Source: Rhodoferax ferrireducens T118
Lineage (GTDB): Bacteria; Pseudomonadota; Gammaproteobacteria; Burkholderiales; Burkholderiaceae_C
Length of the DNA: 64,000 bases
Reading direction: 5' to 3'
Assembly (NCBI RefSeq): GCF_000013605.1
Contig: NC_007908.1
Coordinates: 1,736,001 to 1,800,000 of the forward strand
The notes beneath the pieces are model-generated. The model searched no databases. It was not told where the DNA came from and saw only the letters and a list, made by a program, of their open reading frames with translations. Both the position numbers and the translations under genes were made by a program. Of this stretch, positions 15,226 to 22,329 are shown in pieces; the first letter of the stretch is position 1, and each line of letters starts with the position of its first letter.

Positions 15226-16422
15226 TTAAAGTGCCACCGTGCGAAAACCGGCAAACACCTCGGTGCGATGAGGCTGGAAGAAATTGCGGTAGCGCGGGTT
15301 GTGCATGCGGGCGTGGCTGGCAAATGCGCCGCCACGCATCTCGCGGTGATTGCCAAACCAGGGCTGCGAGTAAGCATGGTAAGGGCCGGGCTCAAAGCCG
15401 GGGTAGGGCGCGAAGGCGCTTGAGGTCCACTCCCACACGCTGTGGCCCCAGTGAAACCCCGGCTGCGTTGTTGCCGCGTATTCCCACTCGCTCGCGGTCG
15501 GTAAACGCCGACCGGCCCACAGGCAATAGGCTTGGGCTTCAAAGGCGTTCAGATGCATGGCGGGTGCTGTGTTGACCAGTGGCAGCCAGTGGTCAAACCA
15601 GCGCATTTGCCAATCACCGTGGGGGCCGCGTCGCCAATGCTGCGGGTGCGCGCAAGCCGACTGCGCTCGCCACACGCCAGCGTCGGCGGGCCAGTATTTT
15701 GCGCTGTCATAGCCCCCGGCCTCGACGAAGCGGGCAAACTCGCCGGCGGACATGGGCGTGCTGTCGATCTCGAAGTCGCCCAGTCGAACGTTCATGGCGG
15801 GGCGTTCATTGTCGAAGGCGAAGCCCGGTTCCGTGTTGCGGTAGCCAATGCAGACCTCGGCCCCCGGCACGGCCAGCGGCCTGCTGACGGGCAATTGCGG
15901 CATTGCCACCCCGTCGGGCGCGGGATAAGCCAAGGCCGAGCGCATCCAGCAAAAGGCTTCGCCGTGCATATCCTCGTGGAACAGGGCCAGGAGATGAAAA
16001 TACAGCGGGTCCTGCGCGTCATGGGTGCACGCAGTAGCGCCAGGCGGCAGCGCTGCGATACAGGCTTCCAACTGATTCGACAGCATGGACGCCAGCGCCG
16101 CACGAGAGGGCATGGCTTGACCCCAGCGCTGGGCGTGTGCCAGTCGCGCGGAATCAAACAATGCATCTGGTCCGGCAAAGCGGGGGGCGTGCGCGGCGTG
16201 AACCAGCCCTTGCTCATCGCGCTGATGCGGGCCCCGCAAGATCCAGAACTCGGCAAACCAGGCAATGTGTGCCAACTCCCAAGCCACCGGATTGACCCCC
16301 AGTTGCGGGGGCGGGCTCCATTGCGCGGGGCTCAAGTCGTTCACCAGCGACAACGTGCGTTGACGGCTCTCACGCAGGGCCGCGGCCAGTTCTGCACCAC
16401 AGAGTTGGCGCGCGTCAGACAT
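15226..16422 (-). CDS. senA: EgtB-family enzyme, SenA-type selenoneine synthase
   Basis: 398 aa from ATG 16422, which has GGAG 7 nt upstream. A further ATG at 16461 overlaps the stop of the merR relic but lacks a Shine-Dalgarno. N-terminal DinB-like domain with iron ligands (ELAHIAWFAEF and the H-x3-H of FHEDMHGEAF), then an FGE-sulfatase domain (GYRNTEPGFAFDNERPAMN, YCLWAGRRLPTASEWEYAA, VWEWTSSAF, RGGAFASHARM, RNFFQPHRTEVFAGFRTV). EgtB-type enzymes join a thiol to hercynine; the SenA branch uses a selenosugar instead. SenA rather than EgtB is inferred from senB and selD nearby and egtD in the same region. Confidence 0.85.
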   Translation of the reverse strand: MSDARQLCGAELAAALRESRQRTLSLVNDLSPAQWSPPPQLGVNPVAWELAHIAWFAEFWILRGPHQRDEQGLVHAAHAPRFAGPDALFDSARLAHAQRWGQAMPSRAALASMLSNQLEACIAALPPGATACTHDAQDPLYFHLLALFHEDMHGEAFCWMRSALAYPAPDGVAMPQLPVSRPLAVPGAEVCIGYRNTEPGFAFDNERPAMNVRLGDFEIDSTPMSAGEFARFVEAGGYDSAKYWPADAGVWRAQSACAHPQHWRRGPHGDWQMRWFDHWLPLVNTAPAMHLNAFEAQAYCLWAGRRLPTASEWEYAATTQPGFHWGHSVWEWTSSAFAPYPGFEPGPYHAYSQPWFGNHREMRGGAFASHARMHNPRYRNFFQPHRTEVFAGFRTVAL

Positions 16423-16457
16423 AAAGTTGCTCCGGTAAGGTGCAGGGTTTGGCTGTT

Positions 16458-16790
16458 TCATGGTTCTATGGGATCAGGCTGCGTTTGGCGTACGCCAATG
16501 AGTTTGTGTTCTGCCAGCGTGCGCGCCTCAACACAGTGCGTACCGTCGTACAGTCGCAGCAACCCGGCAATTTCGTCCAGACTGAAGCCCAGTTGCTGTG
16601 CCGACTTGACGAACCGGACCCGTGCCACGTCCGAATCTCCATGACGGCGAATGTTCCCCAATGGTTTGTCGGGTTCCGAGAGCGGGCCCGTGCGCTGGTA
16701 GAAACTGATGGTCTCCACATTGACCCCGGCGGCTGGGGCAAAAGCACCAATGGCGAGACTATTTCTGAAGCCTTCGAATCCATTTTGCAT
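16458..16790 (-). pseudogene. merR: Truncated MerR mercury-resistance regulator
   Basis: 110 residues closely follow Tn21/Tn501-type MerR from the start ([64 protein letters not shown]) and then break into an unrelated tail. The long dimerisation helix and the last two mercury-binding cysteines are missing, so only the DNA-binding domain and the first Cys (in GTHC) remain. It cannot be a normal mercury sensor. Its stop overlaps an upstream in-frame ATG of senA, so remaining transcription could run into senA. Confidence 0.88.
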
Positions 16791-16797
16791 ACAGTGC

Positions 16798-16834
16798 TTG
16801 ACTCCGTACTTGACCACAAACTTATCTTACGCTG
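16798..16834 (+). promoter_or_regulatory. Degenerate mer operator-promoter
   Basis: TTGACTCCGTAC at 16798 matches the left half of the classical mer operator/-35, and TTACGCT near 16828 matches its -10 end. The right half of the dyad is degraded, so MerR-type control is unlikely. It sits between the merR and merC relics, as in intact mer operons. Confidence 0.65.
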
Positions 16835-16869
16835 TCTGCCACCACACACTGATCAACCGGAGACACGCT

Positions 16870-17003
16870 ATGACACTGATAATCCGCATCGCCGACAAAG
16901 CCGGTACCTTTGGCAGCATCGTCCCGGCCCTTGGCCTGGGCTTCTTGCAGGATTACATGGACTTGTCCAGCAGCCGCCTGATGCCGCTGTTTGCCGCGCC
17001 TGC
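16870..17003 (+). pseudogene. merC: MerC remnant (mercury uptake membrane protein)
   Basis: The frame reads MTLIIRIADKAGTFGS and then LGLGFLQDYMDLSSSRLMPLFAA. These match the N-terminus and the second membrane segment of MerC, with the intervening segment that carries the Cys-Cys mercury site deleted. Homology stops near 17003 although the frame runs to 17094. With the merR and operator relics it marks a decayed mer operon. Confidence 0.75.
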
Positions 17004-17046
17004 CAGGCATTGCATCCGTCCTGCTGACCATGTGCTTGATTCGCAG

Positions 17047-17075
17047 TGTAAGAACCAGACGTTCATTGGCGACTA
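17047..17075 (+). promoter_or_regulatory. ECF-type promoter upstream of the TVP38-flavoprotein operon
   Basis: TGTAAG (17047-17052), 17-bp spacer, CGACTA (17070-17075), ending 57 bp before the ATG at 17133. Same hexamers as upstream of bufA1, arsS and senB. Confidence 0.65.
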
Positions 17076-17132
17076 TGCTTGCACAGGGCGATAGTTGTTG
17101 CCTCACCGAAGTCGAACGAAGAAGGGCAACCC

Positions 17133-19283
17133 ATGAAAAAACTATTAATTCTTAGCGCTGCTGCCTTGTTGGTATTCGGTTTCTTTGCACTGGATTTGAA
17201 CCGCTACCTGACACTCGATGGCATGAAAGCCAGTCTGGGTCAATTTGAGTCGCAACGTGCCGCGTCACCCGTTGTGGTTGGGCTGGTCTTCTTTTCAGTC
17301 TACGTGGTGGTCACAGCGATGTCACTGCCGGGTGCTGCGATATTGACCCTTGCTGCCGGTGCTTTGTTTGGCTTGTCCATGGGCACGTTGATTGTGTCGT
17401 TTGCGTCAAGCATCGGCGCTACCCTGGCTTTTCTGGCATCACGCTACGTGTTGCGCGATGCCATCCAGCGCCGTTTTGGTGATCGGCTCAAAGTCATCAA
17501 CGAAGGCATGGCCAAAGATGGCGCGCTGTATCTGTTCACGCTGCGTCTGGTGCCCCTATTTCCGTTCTTCCTGGTCAATTTGCTCATGGGCCTGACACCG
17601 GTTCGTACACTGAGCTACTACTGGGTCAGCCAGGTGGGCATGCTGGCTGGCACCCTGGTTTATGTGAATGCCGGCACCCAACTGGCCCAAATCAACAGCT
17701 TGGTCGGTATTGTGTCGCCCGGCCTCTTGCTTTCCTTTGCACTACTGGGCGTATTCCCCATGCTGGCCAAGATGTTTATGCGTTTGCTGCAAGGTCGCCG
17801 CGTGTATGCCAAATGGCAACGCCCCAAAAAATTTGACCGCAACTTGGTGGTCATTGGTGGCGGCGCGGCAGGTTTGGTTACTTCCTATATTGCGGCAGCC
17901 GTCAAGGCCAAGGTGACCTTGGTTGAAGCCCACAGGATGGGGGGTGACTGCCTCAACTACGGCTGTGTACCCAGCAAGGCCCTGATCAAGTCAGCCCGCA
18001 TCGCCAATCAAATGCGCCATGCCGAAAGTTATGGCCTGAGTGCAGCAGAACCACAGTTCAGTTTTCGCAAAGTGATGGCCAGAGTGCATGAAGTGATACG
18101 CACGGTGGAGCCACACGACAGCGTGGCGCGCTACACCGAACTCGGAGTGGAAGTGCTGGAGGGTTATGCACGCATCGTCGACCCCTGGACAGTGGAAATC
18201 AAGCTCAACAACGGCGGCATGCAGCGCCTGACGACCCGCAGCATCGTCATTGCAGCCGGGGCCAGCCCGTTTGTGCCACCGCTGCCCGGTCTGGCTGATG
18301 TGGGTTATGTCACCAGTGACACGCTGTGGGACGAATTTGCCAAGCTGGACGCGGCCCCAAAGCGACTGGTGGTGCTGGGCGGTGGCCCCATTGGCTGCGA
18401 GTTGGCGCAGAGTTTTGCCCGTTTGGGCTCCAAGGTGACTCAAATCGAGATGGCTCCGCGCATCATGATCCGCGAAGACCTGGAAGTCTCCGATCTGGCC
18501 CGTGACTCATTGAGGCGCGATGGCATTGACGTTTTGACAGGTCACAAAGCCCTGCGATGCGAGCGGGAGGGGACTCGCAAATTCATCGTGGCTGAGCATC
18601 AGGGCAAAGAGATACGCATCGAATTTGATGCCTTGCTGTGCGCGGTCGGGCGCGTGGCCCGTTTGCAGGGCTATGGCCTGGAAGAGCTGGGGATTCCCAC
18701 CCAACGCACCGTGGCGGTTAACGATTACCTGGAGACCCTGTACCCGAACATCTATGCGGCCGGCGATGTGGCCGGGCCTTATCAATTTACCCACACGGCT
18801 GGCCACATGGCGTGGTACGCCGCTGTCAACGCGCTGTTCGGCGACTTCAAGAGATTCAAGGTGGATTACTCAGTGGTGCCCTGGGCGACTTTCATCCAAC
18901 CCGAGGTGGCTCGGGTTGGACTCAACGAGCAAGATGCCAAGGAGAAAGGCATTGCTCATGAAGTTACCAAATACGGCCTGGATGACCTGGACCGCGCCAT
19001 TGCCGACGGCACGGCGTACGGTTTTGTGAAAGTGCTCACCGTCCCCGGCAAAGACCGCATTCTGGGTGTGACCATCGTTGGTGAGCACGCCGGGGATTTG
19101 CTGGCCGAATTCGTGCTGGCCACGAAGCATGGTTTGGGTTTGAACAAGATTCTGGGCACCATTCACACCTACCCGACGCTGGCAGAGGCAAATAAGTACG
19201 TTGCCGGTGAATGGAAGCGTGCGCACGCGCCTCAAAAAGTGCTGGCCCTGTTGGCACGCTTTCATGCCTGGAAGCGAGGCTAA
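17133..19283 (+). CDS. Fusion of TVP38/TMEM64 membrane domain and mercuric reductase-like flavoprotein
   Basis: 716 aa. Residues 1-230 form a TVP38/TMEM64 (SNARE-associated, DedA-like) membrane domain (SLPGAAILTLAAGALFG, RLVPLFPFFLVNLLMG). Residues about 235-716 are a class I pyridine nucleotide-disulfide oxidoreductase: VIGGGAAG, redox pair in GGDCLNYGCVPSKAL, second dinucleotide site VLGGGPIGCELAQ, and C-terminal dimer domain. The C-terminus lacks the vicinal Cys pair that binds mercury in true MerA, so mercury reduction is doubtful. ATG 17133 follows GAAGGG. An ECF-like promoter lies just upstream. The fusion is typical of the neighbourhood of ArsS-type radical SAM genes; substrate unknown. 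Confidence 0.88.
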   Translation: MKKLLILSAAALLVFGFFALDLNRYLTLDGMKASLGQFESQRAASPVVVGLVFFSVYVVVTAMSLPGAAILTLAAGALFGLSMGTLIVSFASSIGATLAFLASRYVLRDAIQRRFGDRLKVINEGMAKDGALYLFTLRLVPLFPFFLVNLLMGLTPVRTLSYYWVSQVGMLAGTLVYVNAGTQLAQINSLVGIVSPGLLLSFALLGVFPMLAKMFMRLLQGRRVYAKWQRPKKFDRNLVVIGGGAAGLVTSYIAAAVKAKVTLVEAHRMGGDCLNYGCVPSKALIKSARIANQMRHAESYGLSAAEPQFSFRKVMARVHEVIRTVEPHDSVARYTELGVEVLEGYARIVDPWTVEIKLNNGGMQRLTTRSIVIAAGASPFVPPLPGLADVGYVTSDTLWDEFAKLDAAPKRLVVLGGGPIGCELAQSFARLGSKVTQIEMAPRIMIREDLEVSDLARDSLRRDGIDVLTGHKALRCEREGTRKFIVAEHQGKEIRIEFDALLCAVGRVARLQGYGLEELGIPTQRTVAVNDYLETLYPNIYAAGDVAGPYQFTHTAGHMAWYAAVNALFGDFKRFKVDYSVVPWATFIQPEVARVGLNEQDAKEKGIAHEVTKYGLDDLDRAIADGTAYGFVKVLTVPGKDRILGVTIVGEHAGDLLAEFVLATKHGLGLNKILGTIHTYPTLAEANKYVAGEWKRAHAPQKVLALLARFHAWKRG

Positions 19284-19288
19284 TCAAG

Positions 19289-19678
19289 ATGCTTGGCAGA
19301 ACTTGCCTTGCGCTGTGCGTGCTCGCTGGTTTGGCGGGCCTGGCGCGGGCAGAAGGGCTCGGCAGTTCCCATTGGGACGAGCTGCTCAAAAAACATGTGC
19401 AGGTGCTGCACGCCGGACAGGCCAGCGAGGTGGATTACGCTGGATTCATGGCGGACCGAACCCCACTCCAAACCTATCTGGCCAGCATATCGAAGGTGAG
19501 CCGAGCTGAATTTGACCGCTGGAGCAACCCGACGCAATTGGCACTTTACAGTGTGCCTTTGGGGCTGAATGTTGACACTTCCAGTAAACTGCCAGCTCGC
19601 AGACTTGGCATCGAGTTTCTGGACTATGACTGGCGACTGAACGCAGCCGGTCGATCAGACAGGAGCGGCAAATCGTGA
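19289..19678 (+). pseudogene. DUF547 protein with large internal deletion
   Basis: The 129-residue product has a signal peptide (LAGLARA) and the DUF547 N-terminal part (HWDELLKKHVQVL, SEVDYAGFMADR, VSRAEFDRWSNPTQLAL). It then jumps directly to the C-terminal end (RLGIEFLDYDWRLN). The central catalytic-like core of the family (INAYNA, NCASIGCP and following), about 130 residues, is missing, although the frame stays open across the junction. Either a degenerate gene or a reduced form. It starts 5 bp after the TVP38 fusion and its stop overlaps the next start, so it is in that operon. Confidence 0.75.
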
Positions 19679-20349
19679 CACTGTCCATCATCGTTCCTGT
19701 TCTCAATGAAGCGCAGGTCCTTCCAGCGTTGCTGGAACGCTTGCTGCCATTGAGCCGCCATGGCTGTGAAGTGCTGTTTGTCGATGGTGGCAGTGTTGAC
19801 GGATCGGTCGCGATGATCGAGTGCGCTGGCTTTAAGGTCGTTCACGCGCCATCCGGACGTGCAAGGCAAATGAATGCCGGCGCAGCATGTGCAATCGGTG
19901 GGGTTTTGCTGTTTCTCCACGCTGACACCCAATTGCCACAAGGCGCTTTTGACTGTGTCAATCAGTCGCTCGCCAGTGGTTTGCACAGTTGGGGAAGATT
20001 TGATGTTTACATCACGGGCCATCACTGGATGCTGCGTGTCGTGGGTCACATGATGAATCTGCGCTCGCGCTGGACCGGCATTGCCACGGGTGACCAGGCG
20101 ATGTTCGTGTCCCGCACTGTCTTCGATGCCGTGGGTGGGTTTCCGGACCAGCCCTTGATGGAAGACATTGAACTCTCCAAACGCTTGCGCTGCCTGTCTC
20201 GCCCGGCCTGTATCACACGCTGCGTGACCACCTCGGGGCGGCGCTGGGAAACGCGTGGTGTTTGGCACACCATTTTCCTGATGTGGCGTTTGCGCTGGGA
20301 CTACTGGCGCGGGGTGCCCGTTGGCCTTCTGGCGCGTGCCTACGGATGA
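19675..20349 (+). CDS. Glycosyltransferase, rSAM/selenodomain-associated transferase 2 (TIGR04283 type)
   Basis: 224 aa GT-A family 2 enzyme starting at GTG 19675, overlapping the upstream stop. Motifs: LSIIVPVLNEAQVLPALL, FVDGGSVDGS, GRARQMNAGA, LLFLHADTQLP (the DxD-like metal site), GDQAMFVSR and LMEDIELSKRLR. This family is repeatedly found next to ArsS-type radical SAM genes and is a candidate for sugar transfer in arsenosugar synthesis; the donor and acceptor are not known from sequence. Its stop overlaps the next gene (ATGA). Confidence 0.88.
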   Translation: MTLSIIVPVLNEAQVLPALLERLLPLSRHGCEVLFVDGGSVDGSVAMIECAGFKVVHAPSGRARQMNAGAACAIGGVLLFLHADTQLPQGAFDCVNQSLASGLHSWGRFDVYITGHHWMLRVVGHMMNLRSRWTGIATGDQAMFVSRTVFDAVGGFPDQPLMEDIELSKRLRCLSRPACITRCVTTSGRRWETRGVWHTIFLMWRLRWDYWRGVPVGLLARAYG

Positions 20350-21005
20350 AACCGGTACGCATTGTCATCTTTGCCAAAGCGCCGCTGGCGGGTTTGGCCA
20401 AGACCCGGCTGATCCCGGCCCTGGGGCAACACGGCGCAGCCGAACTGGCGCAGCGTTTGCTCGCACAAACCCTGCATGAAGCCCTGATTTCCCAGGTGGG
20501 GCCAGTGGAATTGTGTGTCACACCATCAGCAGTCCAAGCCGTCTGGGAGACGTTGGCAATATCCAGGACCGTACACAGGACTGACCAGGGCGACGGCGAT
20601 TTGGGTGAGCGTATGGCACGCGCGGCAAAGCGTGTGCTTGACGCGGGTGAATCTATTTTTTTGATAGGTACCGATTGCCCGCAATTGGACGCGGCCCAAC
20701 TGCGGCAAGCCGCCCGTGCTCTGCAATTCGCAGATGCCACATTGGTTCCTGCCTTTGATGGCGGCTATGTGCTGCTCGGATTGAACCGGTTTGATACACG
20801 TGTTTTCTCCGGCATTGCCTGGAGCACCAGCAGCGTCGCGACTGATACCATGAGTCGAATGAAACAGCTTGATTGGCGTGTGGAAATTCTCCCTATGCTG
20901 CATGATATTGACGAGCCGTCCGACTTGAAATGGTTGCCGAAAACGTGGCTCACCTCTGCCAGCTCTGCCTCGCAATGGCCTTGGCATGAGGGCTCAGCAT
21001 CGTGA
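20346..21005 (+). CDS. Nucleotidyl/glycosyltransferase-like, rSAM/selenodomain-associated transferase 1 (TIGR04282 type)
   Basis: 219 aa, CofC/MobA-like fold: IVIFAKAPLAGLAKTRL at the N-terminus, GDLGERM, IGTDCPQLDAAQL (metal-binding Asp) and LVPAFDGGYVLLGL, ending with DIDEPSDLKWL. The start at ATG 20346 overlaps the preceding stop. Partner of the transferase-2 gene beside ArsS systems. The family resembles enzymes that activate small acids or sugars with a nucleotide. It is the last gene of the 17133-21005 operon; an EamA relic follows. Confidence 0.88.
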   Translation: MKPVRIVIFAKAPLAGLAKTRLIPALGQHGAAELAQRLLAQTLHEALISQVGPVELCVTPSAVQAVWETLAISRTVHRTDQGDGDLGERMARAAKRVLDAGESIFLIGTDCPQLDAAQLRQAARALQFADATLVPAFDGGYVLLGLNRFDTRVFSGIAWSTSSVATDTMSRMKQLDWRVEILPMLHDIDEPSDLKWLPKTWLTSASSASQWPWHEGSAS

Positions 21006-21011
21006 GAGTGC

Positions 21012-21291
21012 CCAGTTTCTTGCGCACCAACAGCTCGATGGCTTGGACGCGCTCTATGCCGTGCTGTCAGGCGCTGTCACTTCCGGCGTGGGCTACGCCG
21101 TCTGGTACCTCGTTTTGCCGAAACTCACGAGGACGCGCGCGGCAGCGGTTTAACTGAGTGTGCCGGTGCGGGCCTCACTGGCCGGTGCTTTGTTTGTCCA
21201 CGAGCCCATTACCTTGAGTCTGCTGCTGACTTCAATCGCTGTACTGGGCGGTATTGCCATTGTGGTGTACAGCAGGCCCAGCGCAATTTAG
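21012..21291 (+). pseudogene. C-terminal remnant of an EamA/DMT-family transporter
   Basis: One frame reads ALYAVLSGAVTSGVGYAVWY, then a TAA at 21150-21152, then LSVPVRASLAGALFVHEPIT and LTSIAVLGGIAIVVYSRPSA to TAG 21291. This is the last three helices of an EamA permease, interrupted by a stop exactly where the family reads V-Q-L-S-V-P. The N-terminal helices are absent. It explains the 330-bp stretch between the transferase gene and yicC. Confidence 0.8.
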
Positions 21292-21337
21292 TGCTTTGCG
21301 GGCAAGCCCGCCCCGCCTGGAGAGACGCCAGGACGCC

Positions 21338-22255
21338 TTACTCTATGTTTTGCACCTGCTCACGCATTTGCTCGATCAACACTTTCATGTCCACCGAAAT
21401 ATGGGTCAACTCCAGCGCGGCCGATTTGGAGCCCAGCGTGTTGGCTTCGCGGTGCAACTCCTGAATCAGGAAGTCGAGTCGTTTGCCCAGTTCGCCACCT
21501 TTTTTGATCAGGCGTTCAATTTCATCAAGGTGCGACTGGATGCGGGTGACTTCTTCGGCCACGTCAATGCGGATGGCAAAAGCGGTGGCTTCGGTCAGGG
21601 CCCGGTCCCGCGCAGCTTCCGGTAGCGTGCTGCCGTCGGTCAGGGCCATGGCCTCCTGCCAGCGATCCAGAAAGCGTTGGCGCTGCTGCGCCACCAATTG
21701 CGGCACCAGTGGCACGGCAAGTGCTGCCAGCGCGCGGATCTGGCCAAGGCGATCGAGCAACATGGTGGCGAGTCGCGCGCCCTCGCGCTGGCGGGCACTG
21801 AGCATTTCTTCCAGCGCCTGGCGGGCCAGTGTCAGAATGGTTTCGCTCCAGTCACAGTTGGCACCGAGCTCGCCGGCGGCCAATCGGATGACGTCCGCCA
21901 CGCTCAAGGGTGCGGCGTCCGGTAGCCAGGCTTTGACGTTATCTTGCACCGCGTTGAGACGCTGCAGCAGCCGTGGCGTGGGATCCACCACGCTACTCTG
22001 GACGTTGCTTTCAATGGCGGCGCGTACTTCGACCTTGCCGCGCTTGAGCCGGCTGACAAGCAGTTCGCGTAGCACCGGTTCATACTGCCGGAGCTCTTCG
22101 GGCAACTTGAACGACAGGTCCAGAAAACGGCTGTTGACGGAACGGATTTCCAGTCCGAGATGATTGGGCGGCGCGCTTTTGGACTCGGCCTCGGAACTGG
22201 GGCGGTCGCTGCTGTGCTGGGCACTGGCATAACCAGTCATGCTGTAAACTGACAT
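21338..22255 (-). CDS. yicC: YicC family endoribonuclease
   Basis: About 305 aa. N-terminal MTGYASA and EIRSVNSRFLDLSFKLP typical of YicC; C-terminal domain with RIDVAEEVTRIQSHL, GKRLDFLIQELHREANTLGSKS and MKVLIEQMREQVQNIE. YicC proteins are endoribonucleases implicated in turnover of small RNAs and mRNAs. The start at ATG 22255 was taken; an ATG 15 bp further in (MTGYA) is also possible. It is divergent from the kinase gene, 74 bp away. Confidence 0.92.
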   Translation of the reverse strand: MSVYSMTGYASAQHSSDRPSSEAESKSAPPNHLGLEIRSVNSRFLDLSFKLPEELRQYEPVLRELLVSRLKRGKVEVRAAIESNVQSSVVDPTPRLLQRLNAVQDNVKAWLPDAAPLSVADVIRLAAGELGANCDWSETILTLARQALEEMLSARQREGARLATMLLDRLGQIRALAALAVPLVPQLVAQQRQRFLDRWQEAMALTDGSTLPEAARDRALTEATAFAIRIDVAEEVTRIQSHLDEIERLIKKGGELGKRLDFLIQELHREANTLGSKSAALELTHISVDMKVLIEQMREQVQNIE

Positions 22256-22329
22256 CTTGACTCTTTGATCAATGAAAGTGCAAGAATAACCCGGTTCCTG
22301 CCAGCCCCGTCGGAGTTCGCTCAATAAAT

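Noticed and set aside
15226..16422. Calling the EgtB-family gene egtB for ergothioneine
   Set aside because: senB and selD lie in the same locus and no egtC/egtE-type gene is seen; the SenA assignment fits better, though motif reading alone cannot exclude EgtB.
15532..16644. Plus-strand frame of 370 codons opposite senA and merR relic
   Set aside because: It crosses two unrelated minus-strand genes and shows no domain; a by-product of GC-rich codons.
17133..19283. Calling the TVP38-flavoprotein fusion a mercuric reductase (MerA)
   Set aside because: The CxxxxC redox pair is present but the C-terminal vicinal Cys pair and N-terminal HMA domain are absent; mer genes beside it are decayed.
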